Origin: Georgenia satyanarayanai
Lineage (GTDB): Bacteria; Actinomycetota; Actinomycetes; Actinomycetales; Actinomycetaceae
Reading direction: 5' to 3'
Length of the DNA stretch: 64,000 nt
Assembly (NCBI RefSeq): GCF_009193135.1
Contig: NZ_VUKC01000006.1
Location: 62,001-126,000, forward strand
Translations under genes and position numbers: made by a program
In this document: positions 1 through 9,444 of the stretch, in pieces
Numbering within the stretch: the stretch's first letter is position 1
Layout of the letters: each line of letters opens with the position of its first letter
The notes under the pieces: model-generated
What the model saw: only the letters and a program-made list of their open reading frames with translations
Told to the model about the DNA's origin: nothing
Databases searched by the model: none

Positions 1-303
1 CCGCGTTGAGGACGACGACGTCGCTCGCGATCACCTCGATCTCACCGGTCGCCAGGTTGGGGTTGGCGTTGCCCTCGGGCCGCTGGGCGACCTCCCCGGT
101 GACCTGGATGACGAACTCGGCGCGCAGCTCGTGGGCCACGTCCTCGTCCCGGATGACCACCTGGGCGATGCCCGAGGCGTCTCGCAGGTCGATGAAGGCG
201 ACCCCGCCGTGGTCACGGCGGCGGTCCACCCACCCGGCGAGGGTGACGGTGGTGGCGATGTCGGCGGAACGCAGCGAACCTGCGTCGCGAGTGCGGAGCA
301 CGA
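1..303 (-). CDS. aspS: aspartate--tRNA ligase, N-terminal part (runs off window)
   Basis: This is the first 101 codons of a class II aspartyl-tRNA synthetase, which charges tRNA-Asp in the cytoplasm. The visible part is the OB-fold anticodon-binding domain, with the family-typical stretches [20 protein letters not shown] and [15 protein letters not shown]. The GTG start at 303-301 is chosen because AAGGGAAGG lies a few bases upstream and the protein then begins [10 protein letters not shown], as usual for the family. The catalytic domain lies outside the window, so I cannot tell the discriminating from the non-discriminating (Asp/Asn) type. The gene is divergent from the MFS gene, with about 120 bp of shared upstream DNA. 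Confidence 0.93.
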
Positions 304-426
304 GGATCCTTCCCTTGGTCGGGCGCACCGCTAGACGGGCGGGCGCTCGGGCAATCCTAGTTGGCCCGCCGGGCCCGGCGACCACCCGGTTACCGCGGGT
401 GGCGCCCGAGGCGGAATGATCCGGGT

Positions 427-1806
427 ATGACCCGCCCGTCCGCCCGGACGACCGCTCCGCCCGACCTCGTGCGGCTCCTGCTCGTCGCCTCCGTCACCCT
501 CATCACGCTCGTCGCCTTCGAGAACCTGGCCGCCAGTGCCGCCCTGCCCGCCGTGAGCGAGGAGCTGCGGGGCCTGCGGCTCTACCCGGTCGCGGCCGGT
601 GCGCCCCTCGCAGCGCAGCTCGTCGCGACGGCGGTGGCCGGCCGGTGGGCCGACGCCCGCGGCCCGCGGCCGGTCCTCCTGCTCGGGCTCGTCCTGTTCC
701 CCCTCGGCCTCGTGCTCGCGGGCACCGCCCCGACGATGGAGGCCCTCGCCCTCGGGCGGGGCGTGCAGGGGCTGGGCGGCGGGTTCCTCATCGTGCCGCT
801 GTACGTGCTCGTCGGTGCCATCGTGCCCGCCGCGCGCCAGCCGGGGTTCTTCGCGTGGTTCTCGGCGGCGTGGGTGCTGCCGGCGCTCGGGGGTCCGGCC
901 CTCACTGGGCTCGTCGTGGACCACGCCTCGTGGCGGTGGGTGTTCCTCGGCGCGGCACTTCTCGTCGCGGCGGCCGCACTCGCCTTCGCCCCGCTCCTGC
1001 GTCACATGCCCGGCCGCGGGACCGCACGCGCGGCCGGCGCCGCCGCGCGCGGCCTCGTCCTCGCCGCCACCGGCGCGGGTGCCGCCGTCGCCGTCCTCCA
1101 GGTGGCCGGCAGCGCCCAGGACGAGTGGTCGCTGCCCGCCGTGGGGGTGGCGCTCGTCGTCCTCGCCCTGTGCCTGCCGCGGCTGCTGCCGGCCGGGACC
1201 GTGCGGCTGCGGGCCGGCGTCCCGGCCGCCGTCGCCTGCCGGGCGCTGCTCAACGCGACGTTCATGACGAGCCAGACGTTCCTGCCGCTCCTCCTCGTGC
1301 GGGAGTACGGGTGGTCGGTGACGGCGGCCGGCTTCGTCGTCGCGGCCTCCTCCCTCACCTGGGCGGTCGGCGCCTTCGTCCAGGGGCGCGTGACGAGCGC
1401 CGCGGGACGGGCGCGGCTCACGTGGGCCGGGCCGCTCGTCCTCGCGCTCGGGACGCTCGTGACGGCGGGCGCGGCGCTCCCGGGCGCGAGCCCGTGGCTG
1501 GCGGTGCCGGGCTCCGCCGTCGCCGGCCTCGGTATCGGGTTCGTCTACCCGGCACTCACCGTGCTCGCGCTCGGGCTGACGCCTGCTGAGCAGCACGGTG
1601 AGGTCAGCGCCTCCCTCCAGGTGGCCGACGCTCTCGGTGCGGCCACTGGCCTGGCGGCGTCGGGGGCGATCGTCCTCGCGCTCATCGACTCGGGCGGGAC
1701 GGTCGCCTACCTCGCCGGCCTGCTCCTGGCCACCGCCGTCGGGCTCCTCGCCACCGCCGCCGGTGCCCGTGCTCCGGGGAAGAGCCCCGCTCTCGGCGCC
1801 AGGTGA
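427..1806 (+). CDS. MFS transporter, multidrug-efflux-like
   Basis: A 459-residue, strongly hydrophobic polytopic membrane protein of the major facilitator superfamily. Motif-A-like [14 protein letters not shown] follows the second helix, and a motif-C-like run with [17 protein letters not shown] lies near residue 160. These fit a proton-coupled drug/H+ antiporter (DHA-like). The substrate cannot be read from the sequence. The ATG at 427 is preferred over an in-frame TTG at 361 because the 22 extra residues are Arg/Pro-rich and unlike an MFS N-terminus, and GAGGCGG lies upstream of the ATG. It is monocistronic and divergent from aspS. A short tandem repeat begins right after its stop codon. 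Confidence 0.85.
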   Translation: MTRPSARTTAPPDLVRLLLVASVTLITLVAFENLAASAALPAVSEELRGLRLYPVAAGAPLAAQLVATAVAGRWADARGPRPVLLLGLVLFPLGLVLAGTAPTMEALALGRGVQGLGGGFLIVPLYVLVGAIVPAARQPGFFAWFSAAWVLPALGGPALTGLVVDHASWRWVFLGAALLVAAAALAFAPLLRHMPGRGTARAAGAAARGLVLAATGAGAAVAVLQVAGSAQDEWSLPAVGVALVVLALCLPRLLPAGTVRLRAGVPAAVACRALLNATFMTSQTFLPLLLVREYGWSVTAAGFVVAASSLTWAVGAFVQGRVTSAAGRARLTWAGPLVLALGTLVTAGAALPGASPWLAVPGSAVAGLGIGFVYPALTVLALGLTPAEQHGEVSASLQVADALGAATGLAASGAIVLALIDSGGTVAYLAGLLLATAVGLLATAAGARAPGKSPALGAR

Positions 1807-1868
1807 GCTGTCGGCAAGTCGGCTGTCGGCGGCAAGTCGGCTGTCGGCGGCAAGTCGGCTGTCGGCGG
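1807..1868 (+). repeat. 18-bp tandem repeat after the MFS gene
   Basis: The unit GCTGTCGGCGGCAAGTCG occurs twice in full (1822-1839, 1840-1857). It is preceded by a 15-bp copy lacking one GGC (1807-1821) and followed by an 11-bp partial copy (1858-1868). It starts at the base after the MFS stop codon. It has no spacers, so it is not a CRISPR. The rest of the gap to the helicase (1869-2062) shows no gene. Confidence 0.85.
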
Positions 1869-2062
1869 AGGGGGTGGTCGGGCGTGTGCGGAGGGTCACC
1901 GCGGTCTCTCCCGCCGCTCGGGGCACCGTGCCGGTAGGCTGGGGGCTTCCTGGAGTGTGTAAGTGCCGCCTCAGGTCCCGTGCGGAAGTGTCGCTGGTCG
2001 GGGCCCATCGCGGAGGGTGCGTCGCCTGCCTGGCGAACGCGTGAGCCCCACTCCGCTACCTG

Positions 2063-3835
2063 ATGGGTTGTCTTTTCTTGACTGCTGTTCTCACTGACCT
2101 TGCCCCCGCACGCCCGGAGACCGGTTTCGCCGACCTCGGGCTGCCCGCTGACCTCCTCTCCGCGGTCACCGACCTCGGCTTCACCACGCCCACCGGCATC
2201 CAGACCGAGGCGATCCCGCTGCTGCTCGCCGGACGCGACGTCGTCGGCGTCGCCCAGACCGGTACCGGCAAGACGGCCGCTTTCGGCCTGCCGCTGCTCG
2301 CCGCCGTCGACCCCAAGCTCCGCGCCGTCCAGGCCCTCGTCCTGGCCCCCACCCGTGAGCTCGCGCTCCAGGTGAGCGACGCCATCGCGACCTTCGCCTC
2401 GCACCAGCGCGGCCTCACCGTGCTGCCGATCTACGGCGGCTCGAGCTTCACCCCGCAGCTGCGCGGCCTGCGCGACGGCGCCCAGGTGGTCGTCGGCACG
2501 CCCGGCCGCGTCATGGACCTCATGGAGAAGGGGAGCCTCGACCTGTCGAGCGTCCGCTTCCTCGTCCTCGACGAGGCCGACGAGATGCTGCGCATGGGCT
2601 TCGCCGAGGACGTCGAGCAGATCGCCGCCCGCGTCCCCGCCGGCCGCCGCACCGCCCTCTTCTCCGCGACCATGCCGGCCGCCATCAAGCGCGTCGCCGC
2701 CACCCACCTCACCGACCCGGTCCGCGTCAGCGTCACCCCGGCGTCGTCCACGGTGAGCAACATCGAGCAGACCTACGCCGTCGTGCCTTTCCGGCACAAG
2801 ACCGGCGCGCTGGCCCGTGTCCTCGCGATCAGCGACGCCGACGCCGCCATCGTCTTCGTCCGTACCAAGTCCGCCGCCGACGAGGTCGCCATCGAGCTCG
2901 CGGGCCGCGGCATCCAGGCCGCCGCGATCTCCGGTGACGTCGCCCAGAAGGACCGCGAGAAGCTCATCGACCGGCTCCGCTCGGGCACCCTCGACGTCCT
3001 CGTCGCGACCGACGTCGCCGCCCGCGGCCTCGACGTCGAGCGCATCGGCCTCGTCGTCAACTTCGACGTGCCGCGCGAGACCGAGACCTACGTGCACCGG
3101 ATCGGCCGGACCGGCCGCGCCGGCCGCAGCGGCGCCGCGCTCACCTTCCTCACCCCCCGCGAGCGGGGCCAGCTGAGCCAGATCGAGCGCGCGACGGGTA
3201 GCCGCCTCAAGGAGGCCGACATCCCCAGCCCGGCGGACGTCTCCGCCCACCGGGCCACCTCCATGCTCGCCAAGGTCGGGGACCGGCTCGCCGCCGGCCG
3301 TCTCGACCTCTACCGCGAGATCCTCGACGGGTCCGAGCACGACCTGCGCGAGATGGCCGCCGCCCTCCTGGCGATCGCCGTCGGCGACGCCGGCCCCGCG
3401 CCCCGCGAGGAGCGGAGCGTCGAGGAGACCGGCCCGCGCAAGCGCCGCGAGGAGCGCTACGACGCCTCGGGCGAGTTCGTCGGCGCCACCTTCGAGGAGG
3501 GCCGCGACAACAGCCACCGCCACACCGGCCCGCGCACCGGCCGCGCCGGCACCCGTTCCCACCACCGCGACGGCTCGGGCACCCGCTACCGGGTCGAGGT
3601 CGGCCACCGCGACGGCGTCCAGGCCGGCGCCATCGTCGGTGCGATCACCGGCGAGGGGGGCCTGCGTGGCCAGGACCTCGGCAAGATCGACATCTTCCCG
3701 AGCTTCTCCCTCGTGGAGATCAGCCAGGAGCTGAGCCCGGAGACGAGCCGGCGCATCGCCGCCGCGCGTGTCGCGGGCCGCCCTCTGCGGATCCGTCCCG
3801 ACACGGGCCCCGGGCCGCGCAAGCCGCGCCGCTGA
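2063..3835 (+). CDS. deaD: DEAD-box ATP-dependent RNA helicase, DeaD/CsdA type
   Basis: An ATP-dependent RNA-unwinding protein of about 590 residues that acts in ribosome assembly or mRNA decay. All core motifs are visible in order: Q motif (GFTTPTGIQTEAIP), Walker A AQTGTGKT, PTRELA, TPGR, DEAD box (VLDEADEML), SAT, the helicase C motif ATDVAARGLD, and HRIGRTGRAG. The last ~75 residues (from YRVEVGHRDG to the RPLRIRP stretch) match the DbpA/CsdA RNA-binding domain, preceded by a charged linker. The start is uncertain: the ATG at 2063 has no clear ribosome-binding site, and a TTG at 2078 is a close alternative. It converges on the GTPase operon, with a shared terminator between them. Confidence 0.93.
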   Translation: MGCLFLTAVLTDLAPARPETGFADLGLPADLLSAVTDLGFTTPTGIQTEAIPLLLAGRDVVGVAQTGTGKTAAFGLPLLAAVDPKLRAVQALVLAPTRELALQVSDAIATFASHQRGLTVLPIYGGSSFTPQLRGLRDGAQVVVGTPGRVMDLMEKGSLDLSSVRFLVLDEADEMLRMGFAEDVEQIAARVPAGRRTALFSATMPAAIKRVAATHLTDPVRVSVTPASSTVSNIEQTYAVVPFRHKTGALARVLAISDADAAIVFVRTKSAADEVAIELAGRGIQAAAISGDVAQKDREKLIDRLRSGTLDVLVATDVAARGLDVERIGLVVNFDVPRETETYVHRIGRTGRAGRSGAALTFLTPRERGQLSQIERATGSRLKEADIPSPADVSAHRATSMLAKVGDRLAAGRLDLYREILDGSEHDLREMAAALLAIAVGDAGPAPREERSVEETGPRKRREERYDASGEFVGATFEEGRDNSHRHTGPRTGRAGTRSHHRDGSGTRYRVEVGHRDGVQAGAIVGAITGEGGLRGQDLGKIDIFPSFSLVEISQELSPETSRRIAAARVAGRPLRIRPDTGPGPRKPRR

Positions 3836-3850
3836 CTCGTCAGCGTCCCT

Positions 3851-3889
3851 GAGAGCCGGTCGTCCGCAGCAGCGGGCGGCCGGCTCTCG
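3851..3889. terminator. bidirectional hairpin terminator
   Basis: GAGAGCCGGTCGTCCGC and GCGGGCGGCCGGCTCTC form a long, nearly perfect stem around a 4-5 nt loop. It lies between the convergent helicase and GTPase genes. There is no strong U-run, as is common in high-GC actinobacteria. Confidence 0.75.
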
Positions 3890-3892
3890 GCG

Positions 3893-5467
3893 TCACCGGG
3901 CGGCGAGCTCCACCGCGGCGGAGAACTGGCCGTAGCGGTCGAGGTCCTCGCTCAGCGGCTCGACCATCACCCGACGCACCGTGTCCTCGACGGCGGAGGA
4001 CAGCCGCCCGCGTGCGCGACGTGCCGCGCGCCGCGCGCCGACCCGCGCGAGCAGGCGCCCCGCCACGGCGAGCAGCAGCCCGGCGGCGAGGCCGCCGAGG
4101 AGCAGGGCGGTGGGCCACGGCAGCGGCCCCGCCATCGGCGTCTGCGGCTCGGGCAGACGCAGGTAGCCCATCAGCGCGAGCGCACCCAGCCACGCCGCCC
4201 CGGCCAGCGCCGTCGCGAAGAGGAGGATCCCGAGCGCCGACCACAGCCGCCACCAGCGCGGGCGGTGCTCGGCGCCCAGGTCGGTGCCGGCGACGGCGGT
4301 GTCGAGCGCGTCGACGAGCACCGGCACGCGGTCCTCGACCCGCTGGGTGACGGCAGCCCGCCAGGGTTCGGCCATCCCCTCGGTCGCGGTCCAGGCGAGG
4401 TCGTGGACGCCGGTGCGCACGCCTGCCGCCTGGACCGGCGTGGGAGCGGGCAGCGACGAGGCACCTGCTGCCGTCTCCAGGTGCAGGCGCCGCAGCGGGT
4501 CGGGGCGCAGCCGTCCCAGCCAGCGCAGCGGCGGCCAGCCCACGTGCCGGCCCGCGCGGCGGCGGGAGGACCGCTCGACGGCGGTGACGACCTCCCGCAC
4601 GCCGGCCGCGGACGCGCACGCGGCGACCAGCGTCCCGGGGTCCGGTGCTGCGGCTCGTCCGCCGGTCGCGTCGCGGAGGGCCCCGGCGACGGTGCGCACG
4701 TCCGCCTCGAGCCGGTCCCGCGCCGCCCGGCCCTCCTCCGCCAGGCGGGCGAGCCGGGCACGGAGCTCCGGCACGCCGACCCCTGTCCGGGCGGAGGTGG
4801 TGAGGACCTCGACACCAGCCATCCCGTCGTCGGCCAGCACCCGACCGAGGTGGGCGAGCACGCCGGGCAGCTGGTCGGCGGGCAGCCGGTCGGCCTGGTT
4901 GAGGACGACGACGCTCACGGTCGCGTGCTCGCGCAGCGGGCGCAGGTACTCCTCGTGGACGACGGCGTCGGCGTACTTCTGCGGGTCCAGCACCCACACC
5001 AGGGCGTCCACCCGCTCGGCGAGGCGTGCGGCCACGGCGCGGTTCTCCACCCGGGTCGAGTCGATGTCGGGGAGGTCGAGGAGGACGAGACCGGACAGCC
5101 GTGGGTCGGCGGGCCGCAGCCGCCGGTCGGGGACCTCGAGCCAGTCGAGCAGGCCGGCGGCGCCGGCGCCCGGCGCGTCCCAGACGGCGGCCAGCGGCCG
5201 GGTGGTCGTGGGGCGGCGCGCGTGGACGGCGGCCAGCGGCTCGCCGACGAGCGCGTTGAACAGGCTCGACTTCCCCGAGCCCGTCGCGCCGAGGAGCGCG
5301 GCGACCGTGACGCCGGGCGCGAGTGCGCTGCGGGCACCGGCCCTCTCCAGGACCTCGCGGGCCGGCAGGAGACGGGCCGGCGGGACCACGCCCTCTGCCG
5401 ACTCCACCGCTGCTGCCAGGGCGGTGAGGCGCTCCTCGAGGAGGGGCGCACGGGAGCGACGCCTCAT
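3893..5467 (-). CDS. membrane-associated dynamin-like GTPase (second of pair)
   Basis: A 524-residue P-loop GTPase with G1 GATGSGKS (around residue 60), a conserved Thr-rich switch I (RRPTTTRPL), G3 DLPDIDS and a G4-like NQAD. Two hydrophobic segments lie near residues 415-445 and 455-480, so it is probably anchored in the membrane. Length and layout resemble bacterial dynamin-like or Era/YfjP-like GTPases. Its start overlaps the upstream GTPase stop as ATGA (5464-5467), so the two are translationally coupled and probably work as a heteromeric pair. Paired dynamin-like GTPases with membrane roles are known in actinobacteria (DynA/DynB, IniA/IniC). Orthology to either pair is not shown. Confidence 0.8.
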   Translation of the reverse strand: MRRRSRAPLLEERLTALAAAVESAEGVVPPARLLPAREVLERAGARSALAPGVTVAALLGATGSGKSSLFNALVGEPLAAVHARRPTTTRPLAAVWDAPGAGAAGLLDWLEVPDRRLRPADPRLSGLVLLDLPDIDSTRVENRAVAARLAERVDALVWVLDPQKYADAVVHEEYLRPLREHATVSVVVLNQADRLPADQLPGVLAHLGRVLADDGMAGVEVLTTSARTGVGVPELRARLARLAEEGRAARDRLEADVRTVAGALRDATGGRAAAPDPGTLVAACASAAGVREVVTAVERSSRRRAGRHVGWPPLRWLGRLRPDPLRRLHLETAAGASSLPAPTPVQAAGVRTGVHDLAWTATEGMAEPWRAAVTQRVEDRVPVLVDALDTAVAGTDLGAEHRPRWWRLWSALGILLFATALAGAAWLGALALMGYLRLPEPQTPMAGPLPWPTALLLGGLAAGLLLAVAGRLLARVGARRAARRARGRLSSAVEDTVRRVMVEPLSEDLDRYGQFSAAVELAAR

Positions 5468-7209
5468 CGGGCGCCCTCGCCGGTCCGCACGGCGTCCGCG
5501 GCGGCGCGCAGGCCGTCCGCGGCGTCGGGGTCCACCCCGAGCGCTGCCACCCGCTCGAGCCAGGGGCGGCGGTGCTCGTCGAGGAGACGGCCGACCCGCT
5601 CGCCGAGGTCGCGCTGCGCGTGGCGGGCGAGCTCCCGCACGGCCTGGTCCCCGAAGACCATCTCGAGCACCTTCTGGCCGACGACGGCCGTGCCGCCCGC
5701 CACGCCCACCTCGATGCCGGTGAGACCGCCGGAGAACGCGAAGACGACGAGCATGAGCGTGACACCGGAGACGTTGACGCCGAGCGAGAGCATGCGGGCC
5801 CGCACGCGACGGTCCTCGCCCTCGGCGCGGACCCGCTCGAGCAGGGCGCGCTGCCAGTCGCGGACCTCGGCGGCGACCTCATCAGCGAGGCGGGGACGGT
5901 CGGCCGCGGCGGGGCGCGGCGGCAGCCCCTCGAGGGCTGTCGTCCCGCCGGGCAGGGTCTGCCAGGCCCGCCGGGTCTCGTGCTCGGCGCGCTCGACCTC
6001 GGAGACGACGAGGGTGACGAGCCCGCTCTCGATCGCCTCCTCGGCGCGCGCCTGCGTGGCCGGGCGCCCACGCAGGAACCCGGCGACGCGGTCGCGCAGC
6101 CGGCCGATCGCGGCCTCGACGCCGCGCAGCCACTCCCCCGTGCCGACGAACTCCTGCCACCGGGCGAGCACCTCCCCGCGCAGGAGCGTGCCGTCCTCGG
6201 TGGCCTCCATGACGGCCCGCGACGCCGCCGCGTGGTGCTCGACGGCGGCCGCCGAGAGGCCGTCCGCGGCGTGTGCCTGGGCGCCCGCGGCGGCGGCGAC
6301 GCCGGCGGTGCCGCGCAGCACCCCGGCGACCGCGCCCGCGAGGGTCTGGCGGGCGACGCTCGCGCGGGTGCCCGCGTCGGCGACGAGGCCGGTGAGCCAG
6401 CTGCGCACGGGGCCGATGTCCGCGTCGGGCAGGCGGCGTGCGGTCTCGGCGGGCTGCTCGGAGACGACGAAGAGCGGGGCGTGCGCGAGGCCCTCGGCGG
6501 CGAGCCGGTCGGCGAGGTCCGCACGGACCTCCCCGGCCGTGCCGGGCGGGACCCGGTCCAGGACGACGGCGACGACGACCCGCCGGGCCGCCGCCTCGTG
6601 CAGCAGCTCCCACGGCACGGCGTCGGCGTAGCGGGCCGCCGTCGTGACGAAGATCCACAGGTCGGCGGCCGCGAGGAGCTGGGTGGCGAGCCGGCGGTTC
6701 GCGGCGACGACGGAGTCGATGTCCGGCGCGTCGAGCAGCGCGAGCCCCCGCGGGACGGTGTCGGCCGCGACGAGGCCGAGCTCGGTGATCGGGCCTTCCT
6801 CGGCGGTGTGCGGCGTGGCCGGTGCGACGCCCTGGACCCGGGCGAGCCCGGGCAGGACGCGGTCCCCGGTGAACCAGGCGGCGTCGTCGGGGTGGTGGAC
6901 GAGGACGGGGCGGCGCGTCGTCGGCCGGATCGCCGACGCGCGCGACACCTCCTGCCCGACGAGGGAGTTGACGAGGGTGGACTTGCCGGCACCCGTCGAG
7001 CCGCCGACGACGGCGAGCAGGGGCGCGTCGAGGCGCTCGGCCCGGGGCAGGACGTAGTCCTCGAGCTGGTCGACGAGACTGCGCTGCAGCCGCCTGGACT
7101 CCTCCGCACCGGGCAGGTCCAGCGGGAGCGCCGTGCGAGCGAGACGCTCGTCCAGCGTGCGCAGGCGCGTGACGACGTCGTCACGCGGCTCCCCGGAGGC
7201 CTGGCTCAT
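5464..7209 (-). CDS. dynamin-family GTPase (first of pair)
   Basis: A 581-residue GTPase with G1 GGSTGAGKST, a Thr-rich switch I (IRPTTRRPVLVH), G3 DAPDIDS, a long alpha-helical middle, and a hydrophobic hairpin near residues 470-520 (LGVNVSGVTLMLVVFAFSGG). This layout fits a bacterial dynamin-like membrane-remodelling protein. The ATG at 7209 lies 2 bp after the hisS stop. Its frame stays open upstream across hisS, but that part is only hisS read in another frame. The order is hisS, GTPase 1, GTPase 2. Being cotranscribed with a tRNA synthetase says little about function. Confidence 0.82.
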   Translation of the reverse strand: MSQASGEPRDDVVTRLRTLDERLARTALPLDLPGAEESRRLQRSLVDQLEDYVLPRAERLDAPLLAVVGGSTGAGKSTLVNSLVGQEVSRASAIRPTTRRPVLVHHPDDAAWFTGDRVLPGLARVQGVAPATPHTAEEGPITELGLVAADTVPRGLALLDAPDIDSVVAANRRLATQLLAAADLWIFVTTAARYADAVPWELLHEAAARRVVVAVVLDRVPPGTAGEVRADLADRLAAEGLAHAPLFVVSEQPAETARRLPDADIGPVRSWLTGLVADAGTRASVARQTLAGAVAGVLRGTAGVAAAAGAQAHAADGLSAAAVEHHAAASRAVMEATEDGTLLRGEVLARWQEFVGTGEWLRGVEAAIGRLRDRVAGFLRGRPATQARAEEAIESGLVTLVVSEVERAEHETRRAWQTLPGGTTALEGLPPRPAAADRPRLADEVAAEVRDWQRALLERVRAEGEDRRVRARMLSLGVNVSGVTLMLVVFAFSGGLTGIEVGVAGGTAVVGQKVLEMVFGDQAVRELARHAQRDLGERVGRLLDEHRRPWLERVAALGVDPDAADGLRAAADAVRTGEGAR

Positions 7210-7211
7210 CG

Positions 7212-8540
7212 TCAGGTCCGCTGCACCGTGGGCAGGAGGTCCTCCGCGGGTGGGGTCCAGCTCGCGGGGTCGGCGGGCGCCTGGTCCCCGGAGCGGATGT
7301 CCTTGACCTCGTCGCCCTCCGCGCCCGGGAACCACACGTAGGGGATCCCCAGCCGGTCCGCGTGGCGGATCTGCTTGCCGAACTTCGCGGCGGTCGGGGC
7401 GACGTCGGTCGGGATGCCGCGGGCCCGCAGGGCGGCGGCGACGTCCTCGCTGCGGCGGCGCTCCTCCTCCGAGCCGACGGCGACGAGGACGGCGGTGGGC
7501 ACGGCGCGGCTGGCGGCGGCCAGGCCCGCGCCGAGGATGCGGGCGACGAGGCGCGACACCCCGATCGACAGGCCCACGCCGGGGTAGGTGCGCGAGCCGT
7601 CGGAGGCGAGGGAGTCGTAGCGGCCACCGGAGCAGATCGAGCCGAGGTCCTCGTGGCCGACGAGCGTGGTCTCGTAGACCGAACCGGTGTAGTAGTCCAG
7701 CCCGCGGGCGATGGACAGGTCGGCGACGACGGTGCCCGGGACGCGGTCCTCGGCCGCCTCGACGAGGGCGACGAGCTCGGCCAGGCCCTCCTCCAGCAGC
7801 GGGGTGGTCACGCCGAGCGCACGGACACGCTCGGCGACGCTCGCGTCGCGGCCGCTGATCGCGGCGAGCTCGAGGGCCTGGCGGGCCTGCTCGGGGGTGG
7901 CGCCGGCATCCTTCACCAGGAGCTCGGCGACGGCGTCGGGGCCGATCTTGGCGAGCTTGTCGATGGCACGGAGCGCGCCCTCGACGTCGCTGAGCCCGAT
8001 GCCCGTGTAGAAGCCCTCGGCGATCTTGCGGTTGTTGACGGCGATGCGCACCGGCGGGACGGGCAGCGCGGACAGCGCCTCGGCCATGACGAGGGGCAGC
8101 TCGACCTCGTAGTGGAAGGGCAGCGTCTCGGAGCCGACGACGTCGACGTCCGCCTGCGTGAACTCCCGGAAACGGCCCTCCTGCGGGCGCTCCCCGCGCC
8201 ACACCTTCTGGATCTGGTAGCGCTTGAACGGGAAGACGAGCTTGCCGGCGTGCTCGAGCACGTACCGGGCGAGCGGCACGGTGAGGTCGAAGTGCAGGCC
8301 CAGACGCTTCTCGGAGGAGGCGCCGCCGTCCTCGTCGTGGAGGCGGCCGACCGCGTAGACCTCCTTGGAGGTCTCCCCCTTGCGCAGGAGCTCCTCGACG
8401 GGCTCGACGGCGCGGGTCTCGATGCCCGCGAAGCCGTGCAGCTCGAAGGTGCGGCGCAGGACGTCGAGCACGTGGGTCTCGACGGCACGCTCGGCGGGCA
8501 GCCACTCGGGGAAGCCGGACAGGGGGGTGGGACGGGCCAT
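7212..8540 (-). CDS. hisS: histidine--tRNA ligase
   Basis: A class II synthetase of 442 residues that charges tRNA-His with histidine. Visible signatures are motif 2 (KLVFPFKRYQIQKVWRGERP), the histidine-specific loop ARGLDYYTGSVYE, CSGGRYD, and motif 3 (GVGLSIGVSRLVARIL), followed by an anticodon-binding C-terminal domain. Length is normal. ATG start at 8540. It heads an operon with the two dynamin-like GTPases. The MBL hydrolase gene starts about 750 bp upstream on the same strand and ends 39 bp before hisS, so readthrough is possible. Confidence 0.96.
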   Translation of the reverse strand: MARPTPLSGFPEWLPAERAVETHVLDVLRRTFELHGFAGIETRAVEPVEELLRKGETSKEVYAVGRLHDEDGGASSEKRLGLHFDLTVPLARYVLEHAGKLVFPFKRYQIQKVWRGERPQEGRFREFTQADVDVVGSETLPFHYEVELPLVMAEALSALPVPPVRIAVNNRKIAEGFYTGIGLSDVEGALRAIDKLAKIGPDAVAELLVKDAGATPEQARQALELAAISGRDASVAERVRALGVTTPLLEEGLAELVALVEAAEDRVPGTVVADLSIARGLDYYTGSVYETTLVGHEDLGSICSGGRYDSLASDGSRTYPGVGLSIGVSRLVARILGAGLAAASRAVPTAVLVAVGSEEERRRSEDVAAALRARGIPTDVAPTAAKFGKQIRHADRLGIPYVWFPGAEGDEVKDIRSGDQAPADPASWTPPAEDLLPTVQRT

Positions 8541-8579
8541 GGGTGCGATCCTAGTGACGTTCGGAGGCTGGGCCCGTGC

Positions 8580-9290
8580 TCAGGCCAGCGCGCGGGCGAT
8601 GAAGGGGTTGGTCGCGAGCTCGCGCGCCGTCGTCGTCGCCGGTCCGTGGCCGGGCACGAGCAGGGCGTCGGCGGGCAGCGTGGAGGCGAGCTCGCGCAGC
8701 GTCCGGCGCATCGTGGCCTCGTCCCCGCCCGGGAGGTCGCTGCGCCCGACGGAGCCGGCGAAGACGACGTCACCGGTGAGGACGACGGGACCGTCGTGGG
8801 AGGTGACCCCGGCCTCGGCGAACGCGGGCCCGGCCAGGGAGGCGACGCCGTCGAGCCGCCACACGGTGCTGCCGGGCGTGTGGCCGGGCGCCGCGACGGC
8901 GTGCAGGACGACGCCGGGGACCGGCTCGTGGCGACCGGGGGCGACGGGCCGGACCTCGGCCACCGGCTGCCACGGTCCACCCGCGAGAGCGGCGAAGGAA
9001 GCGCCGACGACGCCGAGGTGGGCAGCGGGGTCGACGAGCCGGTCGGCGTCGCCGGCGCCGACGAGGACGGGGGCGTCACCCGCCATCGCGGCACAGTCCC
9101 ACAGGTGGTCGGCGTGCCCGTGGGTGAGGACGACGGCGCCCACGTGGAGGCCGTGACGGTCGAGCACCTCACGGAGCAGCGGGGCCGAGCCGGCGCCGGG
9201 GTCGACGACGACCGCGGGGCCGTCGGCACCCGCCGCGAGGACGAGGGTGTTGGTGCCGAAGACCGGCGAACGCAGGCCGTGGAGGAGCAT
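8580..9290 (-). CDS. metallo-beta-lactamase-fold hydrolase, glyoxalase II-like
   Basis: A 236-residue cytoplasmic MBL-fold enzyme. The zinc-binding signature HGHADH is present (LTHGHADHLWD), followed by a second His in APGHTPGS, the metal-bridging Asp in LTGDVVFAGS and a C-terminal PGHGP. These fit hydroxyacylglutathione-hydrolase-like or persulfide-dioxygenase-like thiolesterases. The substrate is not readable, and with mycothiol as the usual actinobacterial thiol a glutathione substrate is unlikely. ATG start at 9290. This gene sits next to hisS/ppi/rel in many actinobacteria (from memory). Confidence 0.85.
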   Translation of the reverse strand: MLLHGLRSPVFGTNTLVLAAGADGPAVVVDPGAGSAPLLREVLDRHGLHVGAVVLTHGHADHLWDCAAMAGDAPVLVGAGDADRLVDPAAHLGVVGASFAALAGGPWQPVAEVRPVAPGRHEPVPGVVLHAVAAPGHTPGSTVWRLDGVASLAGPAFAEAGVTSHDGPVVLTGDVVFAGSVGRSDLPGGDEATMRRTLRELASTLPADALLVPGHGPATTTARELATNPFIARALA

Positions 9291-9444
9291 CCGACCACCC
9301 TAGCCAGCGGTCCGGACGACGCCCGCTGCACGGGTCACTCGCCCCTCGAGCGTGAGGACGGTCACGGCGGGGCCCGGTTCCGCCTAGACTTGACGGCGTT
9401 CGTGACGTTTGCGGTGCCGCCGGGCACCACCACCAGGAGAATTC

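Noticed and set aside
1807-1868. CRISPR array
   Set aside because: The units are contiguous with no spacers, and no cas genes are present.
1682-3607. Minus-strand open frame of 641 codons
   Set aside because: Antisense shadow of the DEAD-box helicase.
7210-8505. Upstream extension of the first dynamin-like GTPase
   Set aside because: The frame is open across hisS but reads hisS out of frame; the family-like protein starts at 7209.
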